From contig CM070554.1 of NCBI GenBank assembly GCA_036346405.1, forward strand, positions 45,903,058 to 45,967,057: 64,000 nucleotides of DNA, written 5' to 3'. A program made the position numbers and the translations under genes. Below, piece by piece: positions 1 to 11,688 of the stretch. The number at the start of each line of letters is the position of its first letter. The first letter of the stretch is position 1. A model generated the notes under the pieces. That model saw only the letters and a program-made list of their open reading frames with translations. It was not told where the DNA came from and did not search any database. The DNA is from Phyllostachys edulis. Taxonomy: Eukaryota; Streptophyta; Magnoliopsida; Poales; Poaceae.

Positions 1-174
1 TTTTCCTTCTAAAGGAAATTCTGAAATATTACATCAGCATGACATCTGCAATGAATTTTAGAAATAAAAGAAAACCTAAAAAATAGGGAATCGCCTGCCG
101 TGCCACGGGTGCCTGGACTCACCTCGTCCGTGTGCCCGTGGCCTGGACCTCCCCTCATTTGTGTGCCCGTGGCT

Positions 175-264
175 AGGGATTCCCGAGCTGTTCCATCGCC
201 AGGTTGCATCGCCCCTGGGGATTCCCGAGCTGTTCCATCGCCAGGTTGCATCGCCCCTGGGGAT
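175..264. repeat. 42-bp tandem duplication
   Basis: The block beginning TCCCGAGCTGTTCCATCGCC at 181 recurs exactly at 223, a 42-bp period with about two copies. It lies beside 30-bp units at about 112-172 and just upstream of a TATA-like motif, inside the presumed left end of the MULE. Confidence 0.85.
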
Positions 265-334
265 TCCCCCTGTCCCCAGCATGCAGAAAAATTAGGAGTG
301 CTCGCGTCGCATTGTAGTCGATTGAGTGCTTTCC

Positions 335-580
335 CGTGGCTATAAAACCCGTCGTGCGTCCCTCTCACCCTCCACACCAACCATTTCACTTGGCGTAGAG
401 AGACAGAGAGGATCAAGCGAGTGAGAGGTAGCGAGAGGATCGAGCGAGTGAGAGGTAGCGCGACCGGCCAAAATTAGTTCCGATTTTGTTGCCAATTTGA
501 GAGTGTTTAAAGCAGTGTTTAGCGGTCGTATTTGTAGAGAAATATCAACATCAAGCGAAGATATTCTAGAACAGGTAATA
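335..580 (+). promoter_or_regulatory. Probable MULE promoter, TATA box and leader exon
   Basis: CTATAAAACC at about 339-348 is a good TATA box. It is followed by a purine-rich leader and a splice-donor-like ACAG/GTAATA at about 573. An acceptor-like TTTTAG occurs at about 1312, just before the transposase ATG at 1316, which suggests a leader intron of about 740 bp. Inferred from sequence only. Confidence 0.45.
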
Positions 581-699
581 TTCCCACTTGCATTATGTTT
601 ATTAACTATGTAATTAGAGTTTAGTTAACTTTTCCAACATGTTAATTTATTAATGCAAACTGTTTAGGATTACGGTAGGTTGTTAAGTAGGCACTGATC

Positions 700-1120
700 A
701 GGCAGCATAATTAGGTGTATTTAGTAGTTATAGTTAAGTAGTTGCCATTAATTTAGTCTTAATTAATTAGTCATGATTAATTAGTTCTAGTTAATTAGTC
801 ATAATTAATTGGTCGTAGTTAAGTAGTCGTAATTAATTTAGTCGTAATTAACTAGTCATGATTAACTAGTCATAATTATTTAGTCATAATTAATTAGCCG
901 TAATTAATTAGTTACAATTCATTTAGTCATAATTAATTTAGTCATAATTAATTAGTAGTCATAATTAATTTAGTAAGTAATTAATTATTTGTAATTAATT
1001 AGTCGTAATTAATTACGAGTAATTAATTTAGTTGTATTTAATTTGTAGTAATTAATTTATTCATATTTAATTAGTTGTGATTAATTACTCATAGTAATTT
1101 AGTCGTAAGGATTATTAGTT
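700..1120. repeat. AT-rich degenerate tandem array (TTAGTCATAATTAA units)
   Basis: About 400 bp of imperfect short units of the form (T)TAGTCATAATTAAT, with drift between TAGTCG, TAGTCA and TAGTTA. It fills the presumed leader intron of the MULE transposase. Confidence 0.85.
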
Positions 1121-1315
1121 TTTGGCGTAAATTAGTAGTTGTTTTTATTATGCATTGATTAGGTTTAATTTGTACATAAGGAATATTGAAGTGTATTTAT
1201 TTTGAGAAGGTAGGGAAATGTAGACTAAATAGTGTGATATGTTTATTTGATTATATACTGTAAAGAACAGTGAATTGCTTGTAACATATGCATTGGGTTG
1301 TTGTGGTTTTAGGTA

Positions 1316-4300
1316 ATGTCCAACATACAAGACTTGCTTGTGTTTTATTTCGACGGTCTCATACGTGGTGGACTAGGTGGGTTGGACATGTTAAGATGCC
1401 AGTTCAAGGTGGTCCAGGTGGAGGAGGGCTCGGATGAGATGAATATTGACGAGCTGCATCCGGAGGAAGTTCGACACGGAGATAGCAACGAAGAAGCTTG
1501 TCATCAATGATATCACCTGCACGAATAGGGGAGGGTAGGGCGTGTAGGAGTTACACAAGGTGAATGGTAGTGTTGCATAGGGCCAGTACATGCAGATTGC
1601 TGCGAAGCCCGACGTGGCATTATATGAGAAACCGATGGTGTACCTGAATTTTGTGCACAAGGTGCCAGCAAAACCTTGATGATGTCGGTGCCAATAGGAG
1701 TGGGGAAGCGCAAGCGATGCATGAAGACGGGAGCACAAAATGTGTTGTTTTGGAGGAAGACTATGAAGGAAGACTTGCGGAGAGTTTTTTGCAAAATAAG
1801 GGGGTGGGACAATGGTGCTCATGCCGCATTGACTGCCATGAGTTTCTGCCAAACTAGTTGGCCGAGTCGGAGTCCGATGAGGATACTGACCCAGGCTCAG
1901 ATGGTAGCGAGGAGGACACACCCCAGGGTGCACGGGGTGGTGGTCCGGTCGGCAGAATTGTGTCAACGGAGGTTCCTTACGTGTCATCTAGACTGGATGA
2001 TCTCATAGTGTGGTCGCTCGTACTGCCACAGGAAGACGTGTCCTAGTGGGAGTTTGATGTTAACACCCTGTTAGTTGGGTAGCACTTTCCAAGCAATGTG
2101 GCCGTGTAGCAAGCTATAACACGGTACGCTGTGTCCACCTGCCATGTGTAAATTGTGCACCGGTCCAACCCAGCCCATTACACAGTCTTCACGGTCACAG
2201 GCTGCCCTGGTAAGCTCAGTGCACACAAGGCAAAGGGCTATAGCACGATCTTCATGGTCACGGTGGTGATAGACCACATTTTACGAGCTGAGTGAGCCGC
2301 TGTAGCAGCATCGGAATGTGATTTTTGTGTATGTGGCAAGCCTAATGAGCCACCTAGTTGTGGAGGATGTGTCCATCTCTGGCAAGATGCTGTTGTCAGA
2401 AGTTGCCAATCTAGTTGGTTATCCGGTCAGCTACAGCAAAGTTCGACAAGTCAAGCAGAAGGTGATCATATGAGGAGGAATACAACCTTGTGTCAAGGAT
2501 GCTTCACCAGATTGTTGAAGCAAACCCCAACACATACATAAACAAGATGAAAAGAGAGGATCCTAATCGAGGCCCTAACTGCTACACACTGGATCACGTG
2601 TTCTAGGTATTATTTCAAGTCATAAAGGACTTCAAGTTCTGTTGTCCGGTGTTCACAGTGCATGGTACTTTCCTCCCTAGGAGGTACAAGGGTACCATTC
2701 TCATTGCGGTGACGGCCGATACACATGACCATCTTGTTCCGGTTGCATTTTCCATCGTAGAGAATGAGAATACAAACAATTGGTTGTGGTTCCTTGCAAA
2801 TATCAAGTGGGCGGTTATGGGAGACTGGCCCAACGTATGCCTATCATAGATCGCAATATTGGGTTATTATCCACTCTCAACACCATGAAGAATTGGACGC
2901 AACCCCCCTTCTAGTGGAATGACGTGGAAACCCAATGGTACATGAGGCATCTTACATAGAACTTGTTCTGGTGGTTCCATAGTCAAGAACTAATGAAGAT
3001 ATTCAAGAAGCTATGCATGCAAAACCAGAGGCGAAAGTTTATGGCCATCTAAATAGAGCTTGAAGAGCGGGCTACGAGGCATACAAGGGAGTCCCCTTCG
3101 GAGGCACAGAAGGGCCCGAGAGGGGCATCTAGGGGCCCCATCAGTTTCTCCCAGTGGATTAATTTCCACGCTCCTGAGTTGGAGAAATGGTCACAATTAT
3201 ACGACATCGACGGTGTGAGGTACCACATTATGACAACCAACATGTCCGAGGTGTACAACAGCATGCTGAAAGGTGTGTGTTGCCTCCCTATCACCACAAT
3301 CGTTGACGAGACCTAGACTCGCATAGTCAGTTATATCACAAATAGAGCCACCGCAGCGAGGTGGTAGCTAGATGAAGGGAAGCTGTGGTCCGAGAATATG
3401 CAGAGGTATATATGGACAAAAAGATGCAAAAAGCTCGTATACACAACATCCGGGTGATCGATGGCCTGAGGAGGAAATATGAGATCTAGCTGAGGCAGAT
3501 TTGTGTGAATAGTCATTCCAGAGGGGATAGGAAGCATGCTTGCATCCTCAGTGATGTGGCTACGTGCACCTGCAACAAGCCAAAGCTCCTACACAAGCCA
3601 TGCTCGTATGTGTACTAGGCGTGCACGCAAATCAAGCATATATCTACGCCGTACATCTCCGAGTACTACCACATGCACCATCTTATGGCGTGGACATGAA
3701 CTATAGGGATCTTTGGTCAGAGATGGTGAAATGGGTCCCGAACAATGCCTTAAAGGCAACTGGGATGGGACGACGGCAGACGCGGCGCTTTTAAAATAAC
3801 ATGGTTAACAACCATCGTGGGACCAGAGCCGCTTGAGGAAGTACCGGATATGCAAGGTCCTTTCCCACTCCATGAAGGATTCCCCCCAATAGACCGAGCT
3901 CGTCTTGGCATCTGTAGTTCGTAGTCATGGAGGAATTTACCTCCGTGCATATTTGTATTGTTTTAGTTCCACTGTTTGCATGTTGTAGTTCTAAAATTTG
4001 CACTTAGGGTAATGCCGTCGTGTTATGGTAACTAGCACTGTTGTAATATTTGCGCCTTTAATGGCCATTGGTTGTATTATTGCGTACGTTCGTTCTATAC
4101 TTCATTCCGTTTTAATGCTTCGTTTCCATGTATTTTAGCATTCTATTTGTTCCGAACTGACTCGGCATTTAATCTCTTGCAGGCCATGGTGGGAGGGACC
4201 GGGGCTAAGACTCTCCTACCGGAGCTACTCAAACCATTTTAATGATGAACGTGTGAGTGCAGCTCCATCCGAGTAACATTTATTGTTGCCTTCTACAGCT

Positions 4301-4573
4301 GTTCTTCTCACATATAACATTCTCGAATGCAGGCAATCGAGGTTGGGTCAACATACTGAGGACTGGTCGGTAGTACAGCAACAATGGACTACGACATGGT
4401 TAGAAATGACACACACAGATGTTCTACAGGAGCAGCGGTTGTACGGCATTTTGACTTACCGTGAGTATATGGAGTGGTACGTACTACGGGCGTGCACCAG
4501 ACTTACTCGTCCTCCGCCAGAGCGTCCTGAGCATGTTTCCCGCCAGGAGAGGCTTCAGCATTCCATCGATTGA
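1316..4573 (+). pseudogene. MURA-type MULE transposase, broken
   Basis: Pieces of a Mutator transposase appear in order but in shifting frames with many stops. The acidic N-terminus is at 1316-1510. A MULE DDE-domain block lies at 2649-2849 (GTFLPRRYKGTILIAVTADT, then a WLWFLANIKW stretch). A SWIM-like zinc finger lies at about 3565-3615, where CTCN is kept but the expected Cys-x-His reads Cys-Ser-Tyr, so the zinc-binding His is lost. The tail GMGRRQTRRF ends near 3791. A separate C-terminal part at 4283-4573 contains DWSVVQQQW, EYMEWY and PPPERPEH, typical of MULE proteins of this group. It cannot make an active transposase as read. Confidence 0.8.
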
Positions 4574-4771
4574 CATAGAGCTTCACAGTGTGACAATAGT
4601 GTAATACACTCACAACTTATGCTTGCTACGAACATGATATTTTGACTATTTGTCACTCAACAGCTCTTCTGTGTCACATCAGTTTGACAAGGCCTAGCGG
4701 ATCACACGTGCATCTTGGTCCACCCTCGATGGGAGCTTTCACACCGTTGGGGGGCTTCTCGAGGTGCTGAA

Positions 4772-6344
4772 TGTTGGGTCGCGGGTAGGCTACGATAGCT
4801 ACAAACAAAAAATTTCTACCACGCAAACCAGGAAGCCAAGCAAGTAGATGATCATAGATTGTTACCACCAGACACGCAGAGCAGCGGAAGAACGGTTGGA
4901 GCAGCCTGGTCCAACGTAGAGCGCGTCGATGTAGTGGTCGTAGTCGATCGTCCAACGCCCAAAGAAGTCGATGCGGTGGTCGTAGTCGATCGCCTAGCGC
5001 CCTCGCGAAGTCGATCGTCTCTCCAAAGAACCTCTGCGGTTCCTTGTGAAAATCGCGATCGCCCTCAAGCGCAACAATCGTAGTAGCGCCTCTACGGTAT
5101 CCACACGTCCAGGGCAGGAACAACCATACGCCGGTGTGCTAGCACCAAGTCGCACGGTAGAGCTCTCAGGAAGATGGCGGCTAGGGTTTTGGTGGTGTTT
5201 CACGCGTACATCCCAACAGCCTCATGTATCTCCTTATATAGTGCTCGTGACGGATCCTATCTCAACACGCCATTTAATTGTATTCGTCTTGGTTTGTTCC
5301 AACCCGTTAAGTGTGTGACCAGAGGTTCATGCATAATCGGTTGTGACTCTAAACCCTTTCCGATCATCATCGTAGTGGCTCCTAGCGTAACATAGCGATT
5401 CCCGAATACACACAAATTATATCGGACAAACCTTAATGCAATATGATCTACGATCAGGTCCTCATCACTTATGACCAAGTCCTATCTCTATACGACCAGT
5501 TTGTATGTGGTCACGACCAGTTCATAACTCCTTACGACTAGGTTACGACCACTCTGTGATTACGTTCGACCAGTCCGTAATTGTTCGAACTAAGCGACCT
5601 ACTCGTGTATACTCCCTTTGCCTCACGATGTCTGGTTGAACTTCAGGTGAGATGTTGTGTCATCCATGGACTGTTCAATTCTTTCTCGATCGAGTGTCAG
5701 ATAACTTTACGTGGTCAAACACTTCGACCACTAGTGGCACGGCTGTGCACTTTCTTTATCCGATCACAACGAGGGGCCTAGAGACATCTCTCTGTTATGT
5801 TAGGAGGGCAAATCCCATATCCCACCAAATACATTCCTCTCCATGTTTCACAAAGACACCAAAGCTACCTTTATAACTACCCGCCATTGTGTAGCATTTG
5901 GCAACCCCTAAGAGTGCTATTACACATGTAGGAAACCATGCTGATCTCAGGTCTAAGGATTATACATCATCATTGCTTGAGACCAACTAACGACACATAG
6001 AATCATAACAATCTCAATAGTGTCTCAAGGTGGGTCTAATCCAACATCATGTTCTCTAATATGTGTCCATATTATTGGTTTGATATCTCCATATCTATGA
6101 CTCGTGAAACATAGTCATCAACCAATACATATGCTAGTTTATTCATATGTGTCCTCATATGTTTCCGACCAGGGAACGTATAAGAATAATTATCGCAGAA
6201 ATATAGAGTTTCACAACCAAGTCACATACTTGATAATCAATATTAACAACATTATTCTAGGAACAAGATAACATATTATCCAATATAATGAACATAATGA
6301 AATATAATCATCTCTATGATTGCCTCTAGGGCATATTTCCAACA
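4772..6344 (-). mobile_element. Solo LTR of a RIRE1/Angela-like Copia retrotransposon
   Basis: The element is 1573 bp, antisense to the window. Its right end is the reverse complement of TGTTGGAAATATGCCCTAGA, the diagnostic start of RIRE1/Angela/BARE-type LTRs. Its left end is TGTTGGGTCGCGGGTAGGCT, the inverted 3' end. It is flanked by a perfect 5-bp duplication CTGAA (4767-4771 and 6345-6349). No internal domain remains, so it arose by recombination between two LTRs. Removing it rejoins MULE sequence across GAGGTGCTGAAGTCCATC. Confidence 0.93.
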
Positions 6345-6349
6345 CTGAA

Positions 6350-6815
6350 GTCCATCTACGATGGTGCCATGCAAATCATCAAGAACTTGAGCTGCGGTTC
6401 GACGAGAGACAACATGCTTCTAGCTGCTCACTGAGTGGACCAACCTAGCTCCCCGCCTAGGTGGCATGACCTAGTGAGACTGGTGGTCATCATAGCGCTC
6501 CCTGTCTGTCATCCGCCCCGCGGGCCGAAGAGGTTAGCTATGTTCAATTTACATCCTGATTATTTATTTTGTCTTACGTTGTGCTAACATCATGCCCTGT
6601 TCCAGCCACACATCCATCGGGATGCATCATTGGTGCGATCAATGTCCATGCGACCGCCCGTGTATGGAGGAGATACTGCATGACCTAGTGAGACTAGTGG
6701 CCAACCTTGTGCCCCCAGTCGGTCATCTGCACTGCGGATCGAGGAGGTAAGTTATGTTCAATTTACGTCCTGATTATTGATTTCACATTACGTAGTGCTA
6801 ACATCATTCCGTCTT
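6350..6815 (+). repeat. Two degenerate copies of a roughly 215-bp unit in the MULE 3' part
   Basis: The block beginning GCATGACCTAGTGAGACTGG at about 6461 recurs at about 6677 with moderate divergence. Both copies include a TTATGTTCAATTTAC-like stretch and end near GTGCTAACATCAT. It is non-coding as read. Confidence 0.7.
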
Positions 6816-7975
6816 TGTTGGGATCCAAATATACAAATATAGACTCTCTGTGTATAATGCACTAGTCTAGGATCACTCTAGTGCACACAGTGTCAACATA
6901 GATGAATATCATTCCACACAAGGCGAATATAAAAATAAACGACTAATTTGATTAATAAATAACGGTTGTGACCTTATGGTCGAGTTTACACTTATTAAGC
7001 CACTCAGGGTTGAGCACTATGTAAAGAAACAACAACGGAATAGAAGCAACTCCAGCAGAAATCCATCGACTGGCTACCAGCAACCGACTGGGATCAGGAC
7101 CAAGCGACCAACCTCCTCCTGAAACTCCTCCTCAAAAGGAGATGAAGACTCCTCCACTTCAGCTGAATGATGTTTGTAGCAAGAATGAGTACTTCGAGTA
7201 CTCAACAAGTTGTACCACAGAATACAATTATAGAGATGGCTTATATGGTTATTTTGCAAAAGCAACACTTGCATTTGAATACAAATAATAGATTGAAAGT
7301 GTAATTTAAAATAAATAAACAATAATAATTTAACAAGTATTTTCACAAAGCTCACAAAGCCTAATCAATTTCCTTCACACAGCCACATGAGTTAATTCAC
7401 ACAGTTATCCCTTCCAATTGTTTTATGAAAATCTACCTCTCGTGTGAAATCCCTGAGCATGTCCATGACTGCGGACGCAACTATTCGAATAGATTGATTA
7501 ATACTCTGCAGAGATTGTACACTTTACCCACAATATATAACCAGTGTAGCTAGCACCAATCATAACAAAACCTTTCCGAAACTTCATCTTGACAATTGAT
7601 ACTCCCGATGTGCATATTGTCAACCCCAACCTCACTCGTTGGTCCAACGCACACCGTTGGATCTGGAGACGACAATCCACTTATAAATATGACCCAAACA
7701 TAGTAGAACATACCTCCACCCTAGCACACAGTCTAACCTACTGCTTGAGTAGTCAATGCTGAGACTCTGTAACTTACTAAGTTAGGCATGTCCCAAACAA
7801 GGCATGTGGTCATACAGTTATATCTCAATTCAATGGCACACAAAGTTAAGTCCTTAATTAACCAAGACGAGACTGCTCAATTTCTAACCAAATTACCAAG
7901 TTTCATATTTTCCAAGCACACAGTTCCACCATATCCCATCAGGGGTTGGCTGAGCTCCCGATGCTCCTGCTAAGT
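6816..7975 (-). mobile_element. Ty3/gypsy-type LTR fragment, 3' part, antisense
   Basis: Read on the - strand, the sequence contains the block around CTATTCGAATAG...GTCCGCAGTCATGGACATG (plus-strand about 7455-7500). The same block occurs in the LTRs at 17640-17705 and 50475-50525. The fragment ends in CCCAACA at 6816. The 5' part of the LTR is not recognisable beyond about 7975 and no target duplication is seen. It is non-coding. Confidence 0.6.
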
Positions 7976-8634
7976 GGGTGCTTAGTTGTGAGGAGATCTT
8001 TGATGCCCAGTGGTGGGCTGCCTTCAGGACTGGTCGCGCTTGCGGGTCTACAGGAGGCAAAGGGAAGGCACTGATGGGCCGCCAAGACTAACTTCGTTCT
8101 GATCCACCTTTTTTCCGATTCCAAAAAGGTGAACATGTATCCTAGGTGTTTTTCAGTTTGTTGATTCGTGCATGCTGACGTTTCTAATGGACGTAACCAA
8201 GCCCTACGCGCCGTGTAATTCACAACTACATTAGGAAGTCTTTCAAATTTAATTCCAAATATTTTGTATATTTCAAAGTTCGTTCTCTTTTTCGAAAGGC
8301 ATGATTCTGCAAAACATTACAATCATGACAACAACGCGCGTGCCAACCCTAAACCCATTTTTGCTATTGCGACACCAAATAGTGCCAAATAAGCCAAAAA
8401 CTCATATTCCAAATAGGGCGCACGAAGTCATGCGTATGAAATCACACGTTTTCCTTGTATGCCTGACTTTCTATGTATTATCACATGTACAAAAATTGTC
8501 CCAATCCGCACTATATTTGTTTTGTATTTCCTTGTATACCTTGTACGCATTGTACTCCATTTATACACGTAAATCAGTAAATGGCATTCGGTGTGGAATC
8601 GGGGGATAGTGTGGCAATGGGGGATAGGGGGAAT
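7976..8634. other. Unassigned spacer
   Basis: No gene, RNA or named repeat is recognised. Short ORFs here have no family resemblance. It probably belongs to the decayed MULE/LTR mosaic. Confidence 0.5.
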
Positions 8635-8815
8635 CCGAGCCACTAGCTTGTAGATGAGGGAGTTTTGGGCCACGGGTGCGCGGACAAGGGGAGCTTGGGC
8701 CCCTAGAGCACAGATGAGGTGGGTCTGGCCTCCTGGCATGTAGACGAGGCGAGTCTGCACACCTACGGCGTGGTGGGGGAGTCTGGGCGCCTGTGGCGCG
8801 CCGGCCGGCGAGTCC
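8635..8815. repeat. Degenerate 30-bp minisatellite, about five units
   Basis: Units of about 30 bp share a pattern like GCCCCTAGAGCACAGATGAGG followed by a GGGTCTGG-like segment. The reverse complement resembles the units at about 100-172, the basis for proposing MULE terminal repeats. Confidence 0.7.
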
Positions 8816-9289
8816 TGTTTGAAATTTTGTGGAGTAGGAGGTAGGAGACTCGAATCACGCCAGAAGCATTTTTCTAAAGCGATTATTTGCACCCTGTCTA
8901 AATGCTTTAAGGGTCTACTGCAAATAAGCTAGTAGGATAAGACTAGCCTGGATGAAGTTTGCACTAAAGAAAAAGTGAAAACTCACCATGAACAAAACCG
9001 AAGTACAGGATTGCGAGGATATGAAATGAAGACACACGACTCTTCGAGTGCACCCTCCAGTTGAAATGATACGAAATGAAGAGACATGACTCTTCGAATG
9101 TACCCTGTTTTTCTGACAAAAACAACTGTCTGTTTAGAGAAAATTGCTAATTGCCCACATGCCCCTAAGTGCGATAAGTGCATCAATGAAAGGTGTCTAA
9201 AAGGCGTCAATGGTGCCACACAGCCCACGCCCCGCCCGCACGCATGCGCGCGCGTGTGGTGGAAATATAAATGGCAATTTCAGCATATT
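8816..9289. other. Unassigned sequence left of the CACTA element
   Basis: No gene recognised. It contains an imperfect duplication of GACACACGACTCTTCGA-like sequence at about 9031 and 9083, and an alternating CG-rich stretch at about 9240. Confidence 0.5.
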
Positions 9290-10352
9290 CACTACTACAG
9301 AAAAGGTCTTCACAGACAGTTCAAAAACGTCATCACAGATGGTTTCGTGAGTCGTCTGAGTTTATGGGTCAGTAATGGCATGAGGTCATCACAGACGGTT
9401 TTTGAACCGTCTATGAAAAAAACTATCACAGACAATTCTAAACAAGAACTGTCTGTGATAAGATTATCACAGACGGTTCTTATTCAGAACCGTGTGTGAT
9501 AGTTTTTTCTATTGCAAAAAAAAAAATCAGATTTTGAGCCAAACCAATCAATTGCTAGACAGTAGTTTCCATATGCAACCTCTAGCAAGACAACTAAAAT
9601 CCAATTAAAATTCTGATGGCAAACACATATAGGAAAGGGAAACCAAAAGGTTTCACAACGTCCCCTTCGAATGGGAAAAAAAGAATAAAGTTACAAAGTT
9701 AAACTAGCTAGAAACCATCTATGCCTCCAAGCTCCTGAAGAACTCATCGGCTTCTTGGATTGGTTTTGTGAGCTCCTTTCTGTACCTTACCAGCATATCA
9801 CAAGATGTTCTTGCATGTCGTCGAGTTTGACTCAAGCTCGTCGGCAAGGAGAGATGACTGAAAATCTCCGGCGACATTCCGACCTTAGGTAACACAAATT
9901 TAAGATCATTTTCTTATAACAAACAACCAACAAATTATGTATGTTTTGAGGATGTACATGTACCTTCTGGCAGTCTACCTCCTACGGTAGACAAGGAGAC
10001 AAGGAGCTTATTCACATCCCTCCTCGTTGTCATCGGCGGCTGTGTCTCCTCGCCGAACCGCGACGGGGAATCGAGGGTGGTCACCGGAGCTTGGTGTGGG
10101 GAGGGGAGAGGGAGAGACTGATGGAAGACAAGGCTGGGTGGCTATAATATATAAGGACAGTGCCAAAACATTTTAACTCCCGCGCACACGTTCAAAATTT
10201 GTCGTCCTCCCGCGTTGCGAATCACAGACAGTTTCATACAAAAACCGTCTGAGATGACCGAATCACAGACGGTTTCGTACAAAAACCGTCTGTGATTTTA
10301 CCATGGCTTGGAATTTTCCTTACACTCTAATTTTACCATGACTTGAAATGCC
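9290..10352. mobile_element. Non-autonomous CACTA (En/Spm) element, right end lost
   Basis: It begins CACTACTACAGAAAAGG at 9290, a CACTA terminus. Inverted subterminal units follow (TCACAGACGGTTT and AACCGTCTGTGAT) at about 9310-9505 and 10205-10300. No matching TAGTG terminus is found on the right; similarity to the sister element at 50682 stops near 10352, where a minisatellite begins. It encodes no transposase. The interior carries a host-gene fragment on the - strand. Confidence 0.8.
9719..9900 (-). pseudogene. Captured KNOX (KNOTTED1-like homeobox) gene fragment
   Basis: On the - strand the sequence encodes CDMLVRYRKELTKPIQEA followed by DEFFRSLEA and a stop. This matches the KNOX2 subdomain of class I KNOX proteins as I know the family (a typical pattern is CDMLxxYxxELTRPIxEA). 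Just upstream on the - strand, VGMSPEIFSHLS resembles the KNOX1 tail and follows an acceptor-like CCTAAG at about 9895. A frame change separates the two blocks, and there is no ELK or homeodomain. It lies between the subterminal repeats of the CACTA element, so it is transposon cargo, not a functional gene. Confidence 0.65.
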
Positions 10353-10508
10353 AATCCTCTACTGCGCCCCTGTCGTGGCAGACAATCCTTTGCCGTGCCC
10401 CTGCCATGGCACCCAATCCTCTGCCGCGGTAGGGTTTGGGCAGGCAATCCTATGCTGCGCTCCTACCGTGGCACCCCATCCTATGCCGCACCCCTGCCAT
10501 GGCACCCC
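10353..10508. repeat. 31-bp minisatellite, five units
   Basis: Units start at 10353, 10384, 10415, 10446 and 10477, each near AATCCTCTGCCGCGCCCCTG followed by CCATGGCACCC. The period is exactly 31 bp. Overlapping ORFs on both strands are by-products. Confidence 0.93.
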
Positions 10509-11688
10509 AAACATGAATCCAGAAGCTAGAAATAAAGGCAGAATGTGAGCCATTCATCATAAATTCATAATCCAATCATCATAAACAAAGCCAAAACACA
10601 TAACAGTCCATAATCCATACATGCATTCATCATAGATTCATAATCCATTCAATTGAAAGACTAACACTTAATATTTAATAGTCCATAACTATATATAACA
10701 GTCCATAACTCCATTCTCCATATAACATAATAGTACATAACTCCATATAACAGTCCATAACTCCATTCTCCATATAACATAATAGTCCATAACTCCATGT
10801 AACTATCAACATAACAGTCCATACTTAAGCTTAACACTTAATCTCTAGTTCACAAAAGGTGTTCTTTTATACAGAGGCAACCAAACAAAAGTTCCTGTAA
10901 ACTGCCATATTGTGATTCATGGGATGATCAAGCTGCCTGATCCCCCACATGGCCATATCCTTTCCAGTTTGCAGCTGCAAGAAGCCTTGCACTCTCTTCA
11001 GCTAGGGCATCACAGAAGGCCCTATGGCTGAGCAGTCTGTCCTTCCTACATGCATGGATTTTTTGTTGACATGGGATCAGAGGAAATAATTAAGGATTAG
11101 TTTGTGGGATAATAACTTAATATTGATGTGCACATGAGTACAGAATGCATTCATGCATGTAAAGTTGCATTTAGCTTTGGTGAAGAAAAGTTCTTGTCAT
11201 ATGATTGGTTATGTTTCTTTTGTTTCCCATACTCCTTTATGACACTAGAAATGAAGCAATGTGTGCGTGTGTGTGTTATCATTGAGTTCAAGGATTCACA
11301 TGCATGGTAGTTGGAGATGTAAGTAGGGTCAATGCAGTAGTAGCTGTTTGATTCCTTGATAGTATATTTCTGGTGTGTTCATATGCAAACTTTTTTAGGG
11401 TTGTTTATATGCAAACTAGTGTGCAGCTTCAATAGGTTTTCTAATGGGGGTCCCCCAGCTGGACATTGATACTGCTTGAAACTGCATCATTTTATTTCAC
11501 TAGCTAATGCAGGGAGTGTGTACCAAGAAATGGAAATGTGAAAATGACCCTACCGCATATACTCATGGAAAATCTGGATTGTTATGCAGAAGCTCAAGGC
11601 ACCATACATTTGACTACTTTGTGGCGTATACTTGTAATTAAACATTTGGCTGAAATCCCAGAACAATGCAGGACACTACCAGTCTCAC
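10509..11688. other. AT-rich spacer with short 'AACAGTCCATAACTCCAT' repeats
   Basis: Between about 10600 and 10830 the motif ATAACAGTCCATAACTCCAT recurs in an imperfect tandem pattern. The rest shows no recognised gene. It probably belongs to the hAT remnant on the right, but no left terminus was found. Confidence 0.5.

Larger units (their letters stand above)
1..8900 (+). mobile_element. Decayed Mutator-like element (MULE), interrupted by LTR insertions
   Basis: A MURA-type transposase pseudogene sits between two GC-rich minisatellite blocks (about 100-265 and 8635-8815) that resemble each other in inverted orientation: 30-bp units such as CCTGGACTCACCTCGTCCGT on the left, and their reverse-complement likeness on the right. 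MULEs have long terminal inverted repeats, so these may be the ends. Exact termini and a 9-bp target duplication were not found, and the left end may lie outside the window. A solo Copia LTR (4772-6344) and a gypsy LTR fragment (from 6816) are nested inside. Element identity is good; boundaries are weak. Confidence 0.5.

Noticed and set aside
9300..9500. Repeated TCACAGACGGTT units at first suggesting a CRISPR-like array
   Set aside because: Units are inverted and variable in spacing, begin at a CACTA terminus, and the genome is a plant's; they are transposon subterminal repeats.
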